The notes: generated from the sequence alone by a model not told the origin. A stretch of 51,330 nucleotides of DNA from an uncultured Nitrospiraceae bacterium (GCA_937139565.1 CAKZQH010000010.1:1-51330), one strand, 5' to 3'. Counted from the first letter of the stretch, positions 18,513-29,864 are shown. Translations and numbers: made by a program.

Positions 18513-20035
18513 TCAATAGTTCCAGGAGGTTTGGAGGTTATGTCATAGACCACTCTGTTTACGCCCTTTACTTCGTTGATTATCCGATTCGAAAGCCTTT
18601 CGAGTAAATCGTGGGGAAGCTTAACCCAATCTGCTGTCATTCCATCTAAGCTGTGAACTGCTCTTATTGCTATTACATATTCATAGGTTCTTTCATCTCC
18701 CATTACTCCCACTGTTTTAATTGGAAGCAAAACTGCAAAAGACTGCCAAAGCTTTTTATACCATCCTGACCCTTTTATCTCCTCAAGCACTATTTTATCA
18801 GCCTGTCTCAATATATCAAGCCTTTCTCTTGTAACCTCACCTATGCACCGAATTGCAAGACCAGGGCCAGGAAAGGGATGTCTATACAAAATTTCATCTG
18901 TAATGCCGAGTTCTTTGCCAAGCTTTCTTACTTCGTCCTTAAAGAGTTCACGTAAAGGTTCAATTAGCTTTAATTTCATTCTTTTCAGAAGTCCGCCCAC
19001 ATTGTGATGACTTTTTATGGTGGCGGAAGGACCTTTAAATGATATGCTTTCTATCACATCTGGATAAAGAGTACCCTGGGCGAGAAATTTAACGCTTTTA
19101 AGTTTTTTTGCCTCTTCCTCAAAAATCTTTATAAACTCTCCGCCTATTATTTTCCTCTTTCTTTCAGGGTCTTTTACTCCCTTTAGTTTTGATAAAAATC
19201 TATCTGATGCATCAATAACGCGCAAATTTATGTGGAAATTATTCCTTAGCATCTCTTCAACCCTTTCACGCTCACCTGCCCTAAGAAGTCCATTATCAAC
19301 AAAAATACAGGTAAGAGCGTCTCCAATTGCCCTATGAACAAGTACTGCTGTTACAGTGGAATCTACACCTCCACTTAATGCACAAACTACACCGTGTTTA
19401 CCTACTTTTTTTCTTATCTCCTCTGTCTCTCTCTCAATAAAGGAATGCATGTTCCAAGTTCGTTTAGAGTGGCATATTTTAAATACAAAATTTTCAAGAA
19501 TCTTTTTTCCTTCCTCAGTGTGAACCACTTCAGGATGAAATTGAAGAGCAAAAAGTTTCCTCTCTCTGTGAGCCATAGCAGCGTATGGAGAGTTTTCAGT
19601 GTGTGCAAGTCTTACAAATCCTTCTGGCATTTTGTCAATTTTATCGGCATGACTCATCCAAACAACCGTTTCTTCCTTTAAATTTGCAAATAAATCCTCA
19701 AAGTCATCAATGCGAAGAATAGCTTTTCCATACTCTCTTTTTTCTGCTTTCGAGACTTTACCTCCTAGTAAGTAGGTTATAAGCTGCATACCATAGCAAA
19801 TACCGAGAATTGGTATATTGAGATCAAATATTTTCTTATCTATCGTGGGTGCGTCTTTTTCAAAAACACTTGCAGGACCTCCTGAAAGAATAATCCCTTT
19901 TAGACTTCTCTTTTCTATCTCTGAAAAAGGAGCATTACAGGGAATTATTTCAGAGTAAACACTCATTTCCCTTATTCTTCTTGCAATTAACTGGGTGTAC
20001 TGTGAACCGAAGTCTATTACAAGTATTTCATCCAT
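18503..20035 (-). CDS. guaA: GMP synthase (glutamine-hydrolysing)
   Basis: This enzyme amidates XMP to GMP, the second step of guanine nucleotide synthesis. It contains a class I glutamine amidotransferase domain (residues 1-190; nucleophile in 'LGICYGMQ', His-Glu in 'FHPEVVHT'), the ATP pyrophosphatase domain with the 'SGGVDST' P-loop near residue 220, and a C-terminal dimerisation domain ending 'PPGTIEWE'. The open frame can be extended to a TTG at 20047. The ATG at 20035 gives the standard N-terminus '[15 protein letters not shown]' and has GAGG six bases upstream, within the end of guaB. It follows guaB by 1 nt, so the two steps from IMP to GMP are encoded together. Confidence 0.96.
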   Translation of the reverse strand: MDEILVIDFGSQYTQLIARRIREMSVYSEIIPCNAPFSEIEKRSLKGIILSGGPASVFEKDAPTIDKKIFDLNIPILGICYGMQLITYLLGGKVSKAEKREYGKAILRIDDFEDLFANLKEETVVWMSHADKIDKMPEGFVRLAHTENSPYAAMAHRERKLFALQFHPEVVHTEEGKKILENFVFKICHSKRTWNMHSFIERETEEIRKKVGKHGVVCALSGGVDSTVTAVLVHRAIGDALTCIFVDNGLLRAGERERVEEMLRNNFHINLRVIDASDRFLSKLKGVKDPERKRKIIGGEFIKIFEEEAKKLKSVKFLAQGTLYPDVIESISFKGPSATIKSHHNVGGLLKRMKLKLIEPLRELFKDEVRKLGKELGITDEILYRHPFPGPGLAIRCIGEVTRERLDILRQADKIVLEEIKGSGWYKKLWQSFAVLLPIKTVGVMGDERTYEYVIAIRAVHSLDGMTADWVKLPHDLLERLSNRIINEVKGVNRVVYDITSKPPGTIEWE

Positions 20036-20036
20036 A

Positions 20037-21521
<1,485 letters not shown>

Positions 21522-21541
21522 TTAAAGCCTTCAACTTCTGT

Positions 21542-21547
21542 TATAAT
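21542..21547 (+). promoter_or_regulatory. -10 element of the tRNA-Arg gene
   Basis: A perfect TATAAT lies 10 nt before the mature tRNA 5' end. No good -35 sits 17 nt upstream (TTTAAA at 21521 is 15 nt away), so only the -10 is assigned. Confidence 0.5.
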
Positions 21548-21556
21548 TTCTTAGAT

Positions 21557-21629
21557 GCGCCTGTAGCTCAGGGGACAGAGCGTGGGGCTCCGGACCCCAA
21601 GGTCGGAGGTTCAAATCCTCTCAGGCGCA
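21557..21629 (+). tRNA. tRNA-Arg (anticodon CCG)
   Basis: A 73-nt cloverleaf with a 7-bp acceptor stem (GCGCCTG 21557-21563 pairs with CAGGCGC 21622-21628), discriminator A at 21629, D arm 'GCTCAGGGGACAGAGC', anticodon stem TGGGG/CCCCA enclosing the loop CTCCGGA, and T arm 'GGAGGTTCAAATCCTC'. Loop positions 34-36 read CCG, which decodes CGG arginine codons. CCA is not encoded. The gene ends exactly one base before the stop codon of the convergent ribBA gene. Confidence 0.95.
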
Positions 21630-22853
21630 TTAAACCTTTGTAAGTAGATGACCGAGCTTCTCCTTTTTAGTTTTCAGATAACACTTATTTCTATCATTAG
21701 GCTGTACCTCAATTGGAACTCGCTCCACAACCTTTAATCCATATCCCTCAAGCCCGATGATTTTCCTAGGATTATTAGTCATAAGTCTCATTTTTTTTAT
21801 ACCAAGATCTACGAGAATCTGAGCACCGATTCCATAATCTCTCAAATCAGGCTTAAAGCCTAGTTTAATATTTGCCTCAACTGTGTCACAACCCTTTTCT
21901 TGAAGTTCATATGCCTTTAATTTGTTCAAAAGCCCTATACCCCGACCTTCCTGCCTCATATAAAGAAGCACTCCCTTTCCAGCTTCGTTAATCATCTCTA
22001 AGGCTCTATGAAGCTGAGAACCGCAGTCGCATCTCTTTGAAAGAAATACATCTCCAGTCAAACACTCAGAATGAACTCTCACAAGAACTTCATCGTTTGA
22101 TGATATCTGTCCCTTTACTAACGCAAGATGAACTTTGTCATCTATTAATGTGGTGTATGCAATTGCCTTAAACTCTCCGTAGTCTGATGGCAACTGAACA
22201 GTAGCAACTCTTCTTACCAATGTTTCTGTTCTCATTCTGTATCTGATTAAATCTTTAATAGTTAAAATCTTAAGTCCGTGTTTTTTTGCAAATTCCATTA
22301 GCTGAGGCACTCTTGCCATTGTGCCATCATCGTTCATTATTTCGCATATAACTCCTGCTGGATAGAGACCTGCAAGTCTTGAAAGGTCAACAGCAGCTTC
22401 TGTATGTCCAGCTCTTTTCAATACTCCGCCTTTCTGCGCCTTTAGAGGAAAAACATGTCCTGGTTTAATGAGGTCTTCAGGTTTTGTTTTTGGGTTAATG
22501 GCAGTAAGAATTGTAACAGCTCTGTCATGGGCTGAAATTCCTGTGGTTACTCCCTTTCTCGCTTCAATAGATACGGTAAAAGCTGTTTGATGGGGCGTTT
22601 CATTTAAATCAACCATCATCGGAAGCTTGAGTTCTTCAACTCTCTCAGGAGTAAGAGACAAACAAATTAGACCTCTTGCATATTTTGCCATAAAATTTAT
22701 TGCTTCAGGAGTTACTTTTTCCGCTGCAATGAAGAGATCACCCTCATTTTCCCTGTCTTCATCGTCCACAATTATTATCATCTTGCCCTGACTTACATCT
22801 TCTAAAACTTCTTCAGTGGTATTAAATTTAAACTCATCCTTCTTAGAACTCAC
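21630..22853 (-). CDS. ribBA: Bifunctional DHBP synthase / GTP cyclohydrolase II
   Basis: This 407-residue enzyme provides both substrates of riboflavin synthesis. The N-terminal RibB domain (about 1-205) makes 3,4-dihydroxy-2-butanone 4-phosphate from ribulose 5-phosphate, with the acidic metal motif '[10 protein letters not shown]'. The C-terminal RibA domain (about 210-405) opens GTP, with zinc ligands in '[15 protein letters not shown]' and the catalytic 'RQEGRGIGL'. It is a single gene. No FMN riboswitch is recognisable in the upstream bases. The gene faces the tRNA-Arg gene tail to tail with no gap. Confidence 0.96.
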   Translation of the reverse strand: MSSKKDEFKFNTTEEVLEDVSQGKMIIIVDDEDRENEGDLFIAAEKVTPEAINFMAKYARGLICLSLTPERVEELKLPMMVDLNETPHQTAFTVSIEARKGVTTGISAHDRAVTILTAINPKTKPEDLIKPGHVFPLKAQKGGVLKRAGHTEAAVDLSRLAGLYPAGVICEIMNDDGTMARVPQLMEFAKKHGLKILTIKDLIRYRMRTETLVRRVATVQLPSDYGEFKAIAYTTLIDDKVHLALVKGQISSNDEVLVRVHSECLTGDVFLSKRCDCGSQLHRALEMINEAGKGVLLYMRQEGRGIGLLNKLKAYELQEKGCDTVEANIKLGFKPDLRDYGIGAQILVDLGIKKMRLMTNNPRKIIGLEGYGLKVVERVPIEVQPNDRNKCYLKTKKEKLGHLLTKV

Positions 22854-23224
22854 TTTTAACCTCCCGGGTTTAGTAAGGAAATTGCTTAATTTTTAATATA
22901 TCAAAAGATTCAGATATTTTTCCAAAAAAATATAGAGCTATCAAATTTGCCGATAGAAAATTTTAAAATCTAATGTCAGGCACGCTTAGACCCAACTTCA
23001 TCACTAAGAACTTAAAAACTACTGTAAATCAATAAGTTATCATCTACAAATTAGTCTACATGCCCTCTAAGCTATTTTTAAACCATCTGATTTTCCTCTA
23101 ACTGTCTATATTTTCCTCCTCCCTTGTTATCTCATTTGCGAATCTAATCATCTCTCTTCGTTCTGCTCTATTCTTGCAATTAGAACCTCTCCCCTTTCTT
23201 TCATTACGAGGCTTCTCTTTTTAT

Positions 23225-23310
23225 GTCATTGCGAGGAGCATAAGCGACGAAGGGATCTCATTCCGTTGGTATTTGAGACTGCCACGGCCACTTCGTGGCC
23301 TCGCAGTGAC
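23225..23310. repeat. GTCATTGCGAG hairpin unit A1
   Basis: GTCATTGCGAG at the left and CTCGCAGTGAC at the right form an interrupted palindrome of 86 bp. It encloses a second perfect hairpin, GGCCAC-TTC-GTGGCC, at 23286-23300. Units of this form are known as dispersed palindromes in many bacterial genomes. Confidence 0.6.
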
Positions 23311-23321
23311 AAAAGAAGGAT

Positions 23322-23414
23322 GTCATTGCGAGCGTCAGCGAAGCAATCTGGTCGTTGCATCTTTGTAGGCTTTACATAGAGACTGCTTCGGGACATCCAG
23401 TCCCTCGCAGTGAT
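23322..23414. repeat. GTCATTGCGAG hairpin unit A2
   Basis: GTCATTGCGAG at 23322 pairs with CTCGCAGTGAT ending at 23414. The inner arms also pair (GCGAAGCAATC-type left part against GACTGCTTCG), and the tip includes the small palindrome GGGACATCCAGTCCC. It is the second full unit in this element. Confidence 0.55.
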
Positions 23415-23419
23415 AGAAA

Positions 23420-23506
23420 GAGACCGCCACGGCCACTTCGTGGTCTCGCAGTGACATGTGGGGGGTGTCAGAGACTGCTTCGCCTCATCGAGTGACTCGC
23501 AGTGAC
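23420..23506. repeat. Two half units of the same palindromic repeat
   Basis: Two right-half units in tandem, one ending CTCGCAGTGAC at 23455 and one at 23506. The first repeats the GGCCACTTCGTGG tip of unit A1. The second matches the 'GACTGCTTCGCCTCATCGAG' tip of the unit in copy B. Their left arms are missing, which suggests unequal gain and loss of units. Confidence 0.5.
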
Positions 23507-23896
23507 AAAATGCATACGCTTAGTTTTCAGAGATCCCCTTCCTGCCTTTATTCTCTCCCTCGCAGGTCACTCAATCCTTTATCAATCTTAATAGAATCAA
23601 GATAGAATCAAGTCTTTTGTTAATCGTGATACACTTCACAGCAGAAAGAATTATAAGCAAATACAATGGATTAAGGTTATAAATCAAAGGAGAGAGTATT
23701 CATTTTTTTGATTCATGTTTTGAAAGTAAGAGATTTTTGATATTAGTTAACAAAGTAAAAGAAAATTTGGTTTGAAAAGTGTAAAAGTTATTAGACTATA
23801 TTGAGTGGGTAAGGAAGATATAAGCTTCTGAAATATTTAGTTTTTTGAATAAAAACTGATATTTAGTGCCTCAGAATATCCAGTGCGCACCCCAAA

Positions 23897-25519
23897 TTAC
23901 ATTCTCTCTGGAGCTTTGACTCCAAGCATTCTTAAACCATGCCTAAGAACAATCATAATACCTTTGCAAAGGGCAAGCCTTGTATGGGTTAGGTCTTCAT
24001 CTTCTGATATAACCCTATACTTGTGATAATAGCTGTGAAATAGGGATGCTAATTCCTGAAGATAAAAGGTTATTCTGTGGGGTTCTCTAAAATGGACAGA
24101 TAGTTCAAAAATCATCGGATATTGCAGAAGTTTTTTTATTATTTTTAATTCGTCCTCATTAAAAAGTTCGCCTATAAACTCTTTAACACTGCCTTTTTCT
24201 GCCTTTGCAAATATGCTATTAATCCTTGCATGGGCGTATTGCACATAAAAAACAGGGTTTTCGTGGGATTGCTTTTTTGTAACCTCCACATCAAACTCAA
24301 GATGGCTGTCATGCCTTCGAGTAAGAAATATAAATCTTGTTGTATCTGCTCCTATTTCATCCATTAAATCTCTAAGAGTAACAAAAGTGCCTGCCCTTTT
24401 TGACATTTGAAAAGGTTTTCCTTCTTTAAGAAGATTAACCATCTGAACTAAAAGTATTTTTATCTGGGAAGGACTCATTCCAAGTGCCTGAACTGCTGCT
24501 TTTACCCTCGGAATATATCCATGATGGTCTGCTCCCCAAATGTTTATTAATTCATCGTAACCTCTGTCAATTTTGTTTTTGTGATAGGCAATATCTGAAG
24601 CAAAATAGGTGTAAGTACCGTCACTTTTTATAACAACTCGGTCTTTGTCATCTCCAAAAGAGGTTGAACGAAACCACAATGCTCCATCCTTTTCATAAAT
24701 ATATCCAGCCTCTTTAAGATTAATAAGTGCTCGTTGAACTTCACCGGTATGATAAAGTTTCTTCTCGCTAACCCAGCTATTAAACTCTACACCGAATTCT
24801 TCAAGATCAGTTCTTATTTCCTTAAGAATTTTTTGGTAGGAAAACTCTATTAAAAAAGGTCCTATTTCTTCAAAGCTTTTATTCTTTATTCCGTCACCAT
24901 AGGTTTTATAAATTTCCTCTGCAAGGTCGAATATGTAATCACCTTTATAACAATCCTCTGGCATTTGAACTTCCTTTCCAAAAAGCCTTTCTAAGGCATA
25001 GTAAACACTCAATCCGAGGAGCTCAACCTGTCTACCCGCATCATTTATATAGTATTCGGTAGAAACTTCATATCCTGCTTCCCTTAGTATATTGGCTAAG
25101 GCTGAACCAATTGCAGCTCCTCTACCGTGTCCAAGATGTAAAGGACCTGTAGGATTAGCACTAACAAATTCAATCTGTACCTTTTGACCATTACTTAACT
25201 TTTGTCTTAAAAACTCCTCTTCTTTATGTAAGAGTTCAGAGAATTTTGAAAGTACAAACTCTCTTTTGAATTTAAAATTTATAAATCCTGGACCTGCAAC
25301 GCTTACTTCTTCAAAAAATTCTCCATCCAAAGCCAAAATTATCTCCTCTGCTACTGCTCTCGGATATTTCTTTAAATGTTTAGCCAGTTCCATTGCAATA
25401 GGAGTACTTAAATCTCCAAAGGCTTCGTTTTTTGGAATTTCCACCTCAATAGATACATCCGCGGGATAATTTAATTTTTTTAGTGCCTCGTCTATTTTTA
25501 TTATCAGATTTTTATGCAT
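23897..25519 (-). CDS. argS: Arginyl-tRNA synthetase
   Basis: This class I aminoacyl-tRNA synthetase charges tRNA-Arg. The 540-residue protein has the N-terminal Add-1 tRNA-recognition domain, the HIGH-type signature 'GPLHLGHGRG' near residue 120, a KMSK-type motif 'FQMSKRAGT' near residue 380 and the C-terminal DALR anticodon-binding domain ending 'LRMLGVKAPERM'. The ATG at 25519 lies 41 nt downstream of the purL stop on the same strand, so argS may be read with the rho-purL operon or on its own. Transcription would run on into the dispersed element downstream. Confidence 0.96.
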   Translation of the reverse strand: MHKNLIIKIDEALKKLNYPADVSIEVEIPKNEAFGDLSTPIAMELAKHLKKYPRAVAEEIILALDGEFFEEVSVAGPGFINFKFKREFVLSKFSELLHKEEEFLRQKLSNGQKVQIEFVSANPTGPLHLGHGRGAAIGSALANILREAGYEVSTEYYINDAGRQVELLGLSVYYALERLFGKEVQMPEDCYKGDYIFDLAEEIYKTYGDGIKNKSFEEIGPFLIEFSYQKILKEIRTDLEEFGVEFNSWVSEKKLYHTGEVQRALINLKEAGYIYEKDGALWFRSTSFGDDKDRVVIKSDGTYTYFASDIAYHKNKIDRGYDELINIWGADHHGYIPRVKAAVQALGMSPSQIKILLVQMVNLLKEGKPFQMSKRAGTFVTLRDLMDEIGADTTRFIFLTRRHDSHLEFDVEVTKKQSHENPVFYVQYAHARINSIFAKAEKGSVKEFIGELFNEDELKIIKKLLQYPMIFELSVHFREPHRITFYLQELASLFHSYYHKYRVISEDEDLTHTRLALCKGIMIVLRHGLRMLGVKAPERM

Positions 25520-25560
25520 AAGAATTTTAAATATATCTCATATTTTTAAGGGAAGTCAAT

Positions 25561-28500
25561 TTAAATTAAACTGTCGCACCATTCCCGTGCATTTTGAAAT
25601 AACTTTAGCCAAGGAGATGCCTTAAGCTTTCTCCATTTTTTAGGAATCCAGGGCCATTGCCACAATAGAAATGCTCTTTCTGGATGAGGCATCATGGCAA
25701 GATGACGGCCGTCTTCAGTACAAAGAGCAGTAATACCTAAAGGAGAGCCATTTGGATTAAATGGATAGATTTCTGTAGGCGTGCCTTCATCATCAACATA
25801 TCTAATTGGCGCAAGATTTTTCTGGAGAACCAATTTCATTACGTCCTCATCAGGAAAATAGGCTCTTCCCTCTCCGTGAGCTATCCATACACCAAAAGTT
25901 GAACCTTCCATTCCCTTAAGCATAATTGATGGAGATGGAAGAATCTTTACAGTTGCCCAACGAGATTCAAATCTACCTGATCTATTCCAGATAAAACGGG
26001 GTTGCCTTATGTCTTCAATTCCTGCCCACGGAATCCATCCTAAAAGCGCCATTAACTGACAACCATTGCAAACACCCAAGCTGAATGTGTCTTTTCTTAA
26101 ATAAAACTTCTCAAATTCGTTTTTTAAATGGGAAAATCTTATGCATCCAGCCCATCCTTTTGCTGAATCAAGAACATCTGCAAAACTAAATCCACCAACA
26201 AAGGCAATACCTTTGAAATCTTTTAGGCTTATTTTTTTATCTATGAGGTCCTGCATACATACATCCCAAGCCTCGAAACCAGCCAGATAAAAAGCTGCTG
26301 CCATTTCTCTGTCACCGTTACTCCCTTCTTCTCGCAGAATTGCTATTTTGGGCTTAGTATCTTTTTTAATAAAAACAGAGGGAGTTTTTTCTGGTACATA
26401 GGTAAGTCTATAGGAGGGATATGTTCTTCTGCGCAGGGTCTCTCTTTCTTCATCAACACACTCTGGATTCGCCTGTAGTCTGTCAAGCTGGTAACTAGTC
26501 TCTTCCCACAATTGAAGAAGTTTTCTTGTGCTTTCTTCATAGATTGTTTCTTTTTTGTAATTGATTAAAAATTTATCCTCACTGGTTGTTTCTGCCAGTT
26601 CATAAATGGGAACTCTATACTCCTGAGAAAGCTTTTTTACCCTTTCTAATTTTCTCTTTTCTACCTCTATTAACAGACCGGGCTCTTCACTAAAAAGCTC
26701 TGCTATAGCTCCATGTTTCGAAGGTTTAAGGAAAACATTCATACCACAAACACCTGCAAATGCCATCTCAAGAAGGGCTGTAATTAATCCTCCATCAGAT
26801 ATGTCATGACCTGCAGAGATTAAATTTTTTTCTAAAAGCGCCTGTATTAAATTAAAACTCCTTTTAAGAAGTTTCCAATCATCAAGATCAGGACATTCAT
26901 TGCCTAACTGCTCAAAGCATTGCGCAAGAGCTGTTGCACCGAGTCTCCTTTTTCCAGGAGAAAGATCAATATGAAGAATCACACTTTCTCCTGGATATTT
27001 TATATCCGGAGTTACTACCTTATTTATATCAGGGCAGGGTGCATAAGCTGAGATTACAAGAGTTCCAGGAGATTTAACAACTTCCAGTCCTTCTTTAGTT
27101 TTCACCTTTGCAGCCATGGAAAGGGAATCCTTTCCGCCGTCTATAGCAATGCCGAGTTTAATCATTAAATCAGCCATAGCCTCAGCAGCTCTATAAAGTC
27201 TCACACCTTCTCCTGGAAGTTTTGCAGCCCACATCCAATTGGCAGAGCATTTTATGTCTTCCAAAGATGTAAGTTTAGCCCAAACAATATTTGTCAAAGC
27301 CTCAGTTACCGAAAGTCGAGCCATTGCTTCTGGGCTTATCAAACCCTTTATAGGTTGCTCTCCTACTGCATGGGCAATGCCTTTTTTGTCAAAGTATCCT
27401 TGCGCCACAACACAAAGATCTGAAACTGTAAGTTGCAAAGGACCTGCACATTGCTGTCTTACAATAAGTCCTGTTACTGAACGATCAACTTTGTTTGTAA
27501 GAAATCTTTTTGACCCAACTGATAGCAACCTAAGCACTCGACTTAGAGCCTCATCTATTGTTAAATTTTTGTCCAATTGGAGAGGTTTAAGTTTTCTATC
27601 AAGGCTTTCCAGTTTAAATTCTTTCTTTGGAATTTCTCCAAGAACATCCTTAAGGTTAAAATCTACAGCCTTTGTACCATCTTTACTATCATAAACTACC
27701 AATTTGCCATCCCCTGTAACTTCTCCTATAATTGACCAAGGCAGCCGCTCTCTTTCACAAATAGAGCTAAATAAAGTGACCGATTCTTTTTTTAGAAGAA
27801 GAGCATCATTTTCCTGATATTCGGCGCCCCAAATTTCAAGCACAGAGAGAGTTTCATCACCGACAATTACCTTTCGTATGTCAATTTTTGCGCCTTCCGG
27901 ATACACTAGCTCTTTCACCACATTACAGTTTCCACCAGCGCCTTGATCATGAATGCTAACAATTGGATTTTTGTTGCCAAGCTCTACACAGGCACGCACA
28001 ACCCTGTTAAGCTTATTCTCCATTTCTGCATCGCCCCGTTGGACAGCGTTAAAATCAAGCTCTTCACTTAGTTCTCCCGAAACCACCGAGGATGCTGCAC
28101 CACCTCCCATTCCAATTCTATATGCAGGACCACCTATCTTAACTACATACATTCCCTTTCTCGGCGAATCCTTTTCAATATGCCTTGAATCTATCTGACC
28201 TATGCCACCAGTAAACATTATGGGTTTTATCCATTCAACTCTTTCATTGTCACTTAACCTCATTCCAAAGGAACGAATAAATCCAGCAATTAAGGGCTCT
28301 CCAAATTTATTCCCATAGTCTGATGCTCCGTTACTTGCTTCTATGGCTATCTGAAGGGGTTTGGCTAAGTTTTGGGGATAATTAAAGGATTTATTTTCCC
28401 AAGGAAGTTCATAATTGGGAATATAAAGATTTCCTACACAATAGGCTGCTGTTCCTGCAATGGTGAGCGCACCTTTTCCTGTGGCATGGACATCACGAAT

Positions 28501-29469
28501 TCTACCTCCTGTACCTGTTTCTGCTCCTGGAAATGGAGCAACACCTGTTGGAAAATTGTGGGTCTCTGCAGTAAAGATAATATGATTAAGCTGTCGTTTT
28601 ACCTCAAAGGAAGATGCATTGCCAGGTTCTGATGGTTTTAAATAACCTATTTTCTCTCCATAAATAGCGCTTGAATTATCCTTGAAGGCTATCACTGAAT
28701 TTTTAGTATTTCTTTTAAGTGGTTCTTTAACAATGTCAAAAAGTGACCTGGAAACTCTCTTTCCATCTATAATAAGATCTCCCCTAAAAAACCAGTGTCT
28801 TGAGTGTTCACTATTTGATTGGGCAAGGTCAAAACATTCTACATCAGTTGGATTTCTCCTCAGGTGATCTCTAAAGAGTTTCAGATAAAAATCAATGTCC
28901 CATTCATCCCATCCTAATCCTAACTCATTGTTTATTCTTTCAAGGGCAACTCGACCTTCCTCAATAACGGGAACTATCCTTACTGGCTTTGGCTCTATGG
29001 TTAAAGCAAAATCTTCAAGAGGTTTTTCATAGAAACACTCTGTCATCCTGTCGTGGATTATATTTAAAAAATCTCTCACTGGGAAATCGTCTATCTTAGG
29101 TACAAGTTTATATCTTCTTGAACGCTCAACTCTCTTAATATTCTTTATCCCAATTGAATGAAAAATAGATACAGCACAGGTTGACCAGGCTGTTGAAAAA
29201 TTAAGACGAGGACCAACTTCAAATACCATTCCATCTTCAGTTGAAAGAAAACTTTCCGATGAAAAATTATGAGGCTCAAAGGTTTCTGAAAGAAGCCATT
29301 TAATTATTCTCTCCTGTTCTTTATCAATAGAAGATGTGCTGAGTATGTTATAGCAAAATTCAGTAGCTATGTCTTTTATTCGGCTACAAATTTCCTTCTG
29401 AACCTTTTTAAGGAGCTCCTTTTTCTTATAATCAGATAAAGCACCCTTTCTGTAAAACCTAATTATCAC
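25561..29469 (-). CDS. purL: Phosphoribosylformylglycinamidine synthase, long single-chain type
   Basis: This enzyme converts FGAR to FGAM with glutamine and ATP in purine synthesis. At 1302 residues it is the large monomeric form (as in gamma-proteobacteria and eukaryotes), with an N-terminal linker/PurS-like domain, two AIRS-type halves (glycine-rich 'HNFPTGVAPFPGAETGTGG' near residue 300) and a C-terminal class I glutaminase domain (nucleophile in 'GVCNGCQ', His-Glu in 'MPHPERAF'). Many other bacteria use the split PurS/PurL/PurQ form. The start is a GTG at 29469 that overlaps the thioesterase stop by 4 nt. Confidence 0.95.
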   Translation of the reverse strand: MIIRFYRKGALSDYKKKELLKKVQKEICSRIKDIATEFCYNILSTSSIDKEQERIIKWLLSETFEPHNFSSESFLSTEDGMVFEVGPRLNFSTAWSTCAVSIFHSIGIKNIKRVERSRRYKLVPKIDDFPVRDFLNIIHDRMTECFYEKPLEDFALTIEPKPVRIVPVIEEGRVALERINNELGLGWDEWDIDFYLKLFRDHLRRNPTDVECFDLAQSNSEHSRHWFFRGDLIIDGKRVSRSLFDIVKEPLKRNTKNSVIAFKDNSSAIYGEKIGYLKPSEPGNASSFEVKRQLNHIIFTAETHNFPTGVAPFPGAETGTGGRIRDVHATGKGALTIAGTAAYCVGNLYIPNYELPWENKSFNYPQNLAKPLQIAIEASNGASDYGNKFGEPLIAGFIRSFGMRLSDNERVEWIKPIMFTGGIGQIDSRHIEKDSPRKGMYVVKIGGPAYRIGMGGGAASSVVSGELSEELDFNAVQRGDAEMENKLNRVVRACVELGNKNPIVSIHDQGAGGNCNVVKELVYPEGAKIDIRKVIVGDETLSVLEIWGAEYQENDALLLKKESVTLFSSICERERLPWSIIGEVTGDGKLVVYDSKDGTKAVDFNLKDVLGEIPKKEFKLESLDRKLKPLQLDKNLTIDEALSRVLRLLSVGSKRFLTNKVDRSVTGLIVRQQCAGPLQLTVSDLCVVAQGYFDKKGIAHAVGEQPIKGLISPEAMARLSVTEALTNIVWAKLTSLEDIKCSANWMWAAKLPGEGVRLYRAAEAMADLMIKLGIAIDGGKDSLSMAAKVKTKEGLEVVKSPGTLVISAYAPCPDINKVVTPDIKYPGESVILHIDLSPGKRRLGATALAQCFEQLGNECPDLDDWKLLKRSFNLIQALLEKNLISAGHDISDGGLITALLEMAFAGVCGMNVFLKPSKHGAIAELFSEEPGLLIEVEKRKLERVKKLSQEYRVPIYELAETTSEDKFLINYKKETIYEESTRKLLQLWEETSYQLDRLQANPECVDEERETLRRRTYPSYRLTYVPEKTPSVFIKKDTKPKIAILREEGSNGDREMAAAFYLAGFEAWDVCMQDLIDKKISLKDFKGIAFVGGFSFADVLDSAKGWAGCIRFSHLKNEFEKFYLRKDTFSLGVCNGCQLMALLGWIPWAGIEDIRQPRFIWNRSGRFESRWATVKILPSPSIMLKGMEGSTFGVWIAHGEGRAYFPDEDVMKLVLQKNLAPIRYVDDEGTPTEIYPFNPNGSPLGITALCTEDGRHLAMMPHPERAFLLWQWPWIPKKWRKLKASPWLKLFQNAREWCDSLI

Positions 29470-29864
29470 TCTCTATTTTCCTTTATTATCATTTTTCCCT
29501 CTGCCTCAGCTAATGTTTCTCCATGAGAATTAGTTATTTTTGCCCTCGATTGAATTAACTTTGATTTTAAATGAGTTGCAGTGGCTTCTACAAGTATTTT
29601 TTCTCCAGGTGAGGCTTCCTTTCTAAATCTAATCTTTAATTCAGCAGTAACCGTATTGTAACCTAAGGAATTTGCAGCATATACGCAGGCTTCATCAAGC
29701 AAGCAAGAGAGAATTCCACCGTGAATTATTCCACTCCAACCTTGATATTCATGAGAGAGTATTATCTCACATGAGGCATAGCCTTCTTTATAGTTAAATA
29801 CCGCCTTTAACCCTTTTGGATTTTCCCTTCCGCAAACAAAGCAGTAATCATCGGTTTTCATCAT
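29466..29864 (-). CDS. PaaI/YbgC-type hotdog thioesterase
   Basis: This 132-residue single-domain hotdog protein has the PaaI-family motif '[18 protein letters not shown]' near residue 43; the HGG turn forms part of the acyl-CoA thioesterase active site. The N-terminus '[12 protein letters not shown]' carries a CxxC pair seen in a subgroup of this family. The probable reaction is acyl-CoA hydrolysis in the cytoplasm, substrate unknown. It overlaps the rho stop and the purL start by 4 nt each, so it is translated as the middle gene of rho-thioesterase-purL, though no functional link to either neighbour is known. Confidence 0.85.
   Translation of the reverse strand: MMKTDDYCFVCGRENPKGLKAVFNYKEGYASCEIILSHEYQGWSGIIHGGILSCLLDEACVYAANSLGYNTVTAELKIRFRKEASPGEKILVEATATHLKSKLIQSRAKITNSHGETLAEAEGKMIIKENRE

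Larger units (their letters stand above)
22989..23752. repeat. Dispersed composite element, copy A (long form)
   Basis: About 764 bp that match the region 40346-40845 on both flanks. The left part shares a 30-nt identical block (23116-23145; CTCCTCCC... AATCT) plus flanking similarity back to about 22989. The right part shares similarity from about 23630 to 23752, ending in 'GATTTTTGATATTAGT'. Between them lie several GTCATTGCGAG / CTCGCAGTGAC hairpin units, more than in copy B. I see no terminal inverted repeats, target duplication or transposase. It looks like a non-coding, perhaps non-autonomous, repeat that has accumulated nested palindromes. Confidence 0.65.
22854..23896. other. Long intergenic region with dispersed element copy A
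   Basis: This stretch of 1043 bases has no credible gene. It holds the composite repeat element at 22989-23752. The outer parts (22854-22988, the upstream side of ribBA, and 23753-23896, downstream of argS) are AT-rich and show no feature I can support. The short open frame at 23174-23368 is made of the hairpin repeats and is not called. Confidence 0.7.

Noticed and set aside
22854-22988. FMN riboswitch upstream of ribBA
   Set aside because: None of the conserved RFN-element blocks could be found before the start codon.
23174-23368. 64-residue open frame in the element near 23.2 kb
   Set aside because: It is made of the GTCATTGCGAG palindromic repeats, has no ribosome binding site and no protein-like composition.
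23225-23506. Possible CRISPR array from the repeated GTCATTGCGAG units
   Set aside because: The units are inverted, of unequal length and spacing, with palindromic tips; no regular direct repeats and no cas genes.
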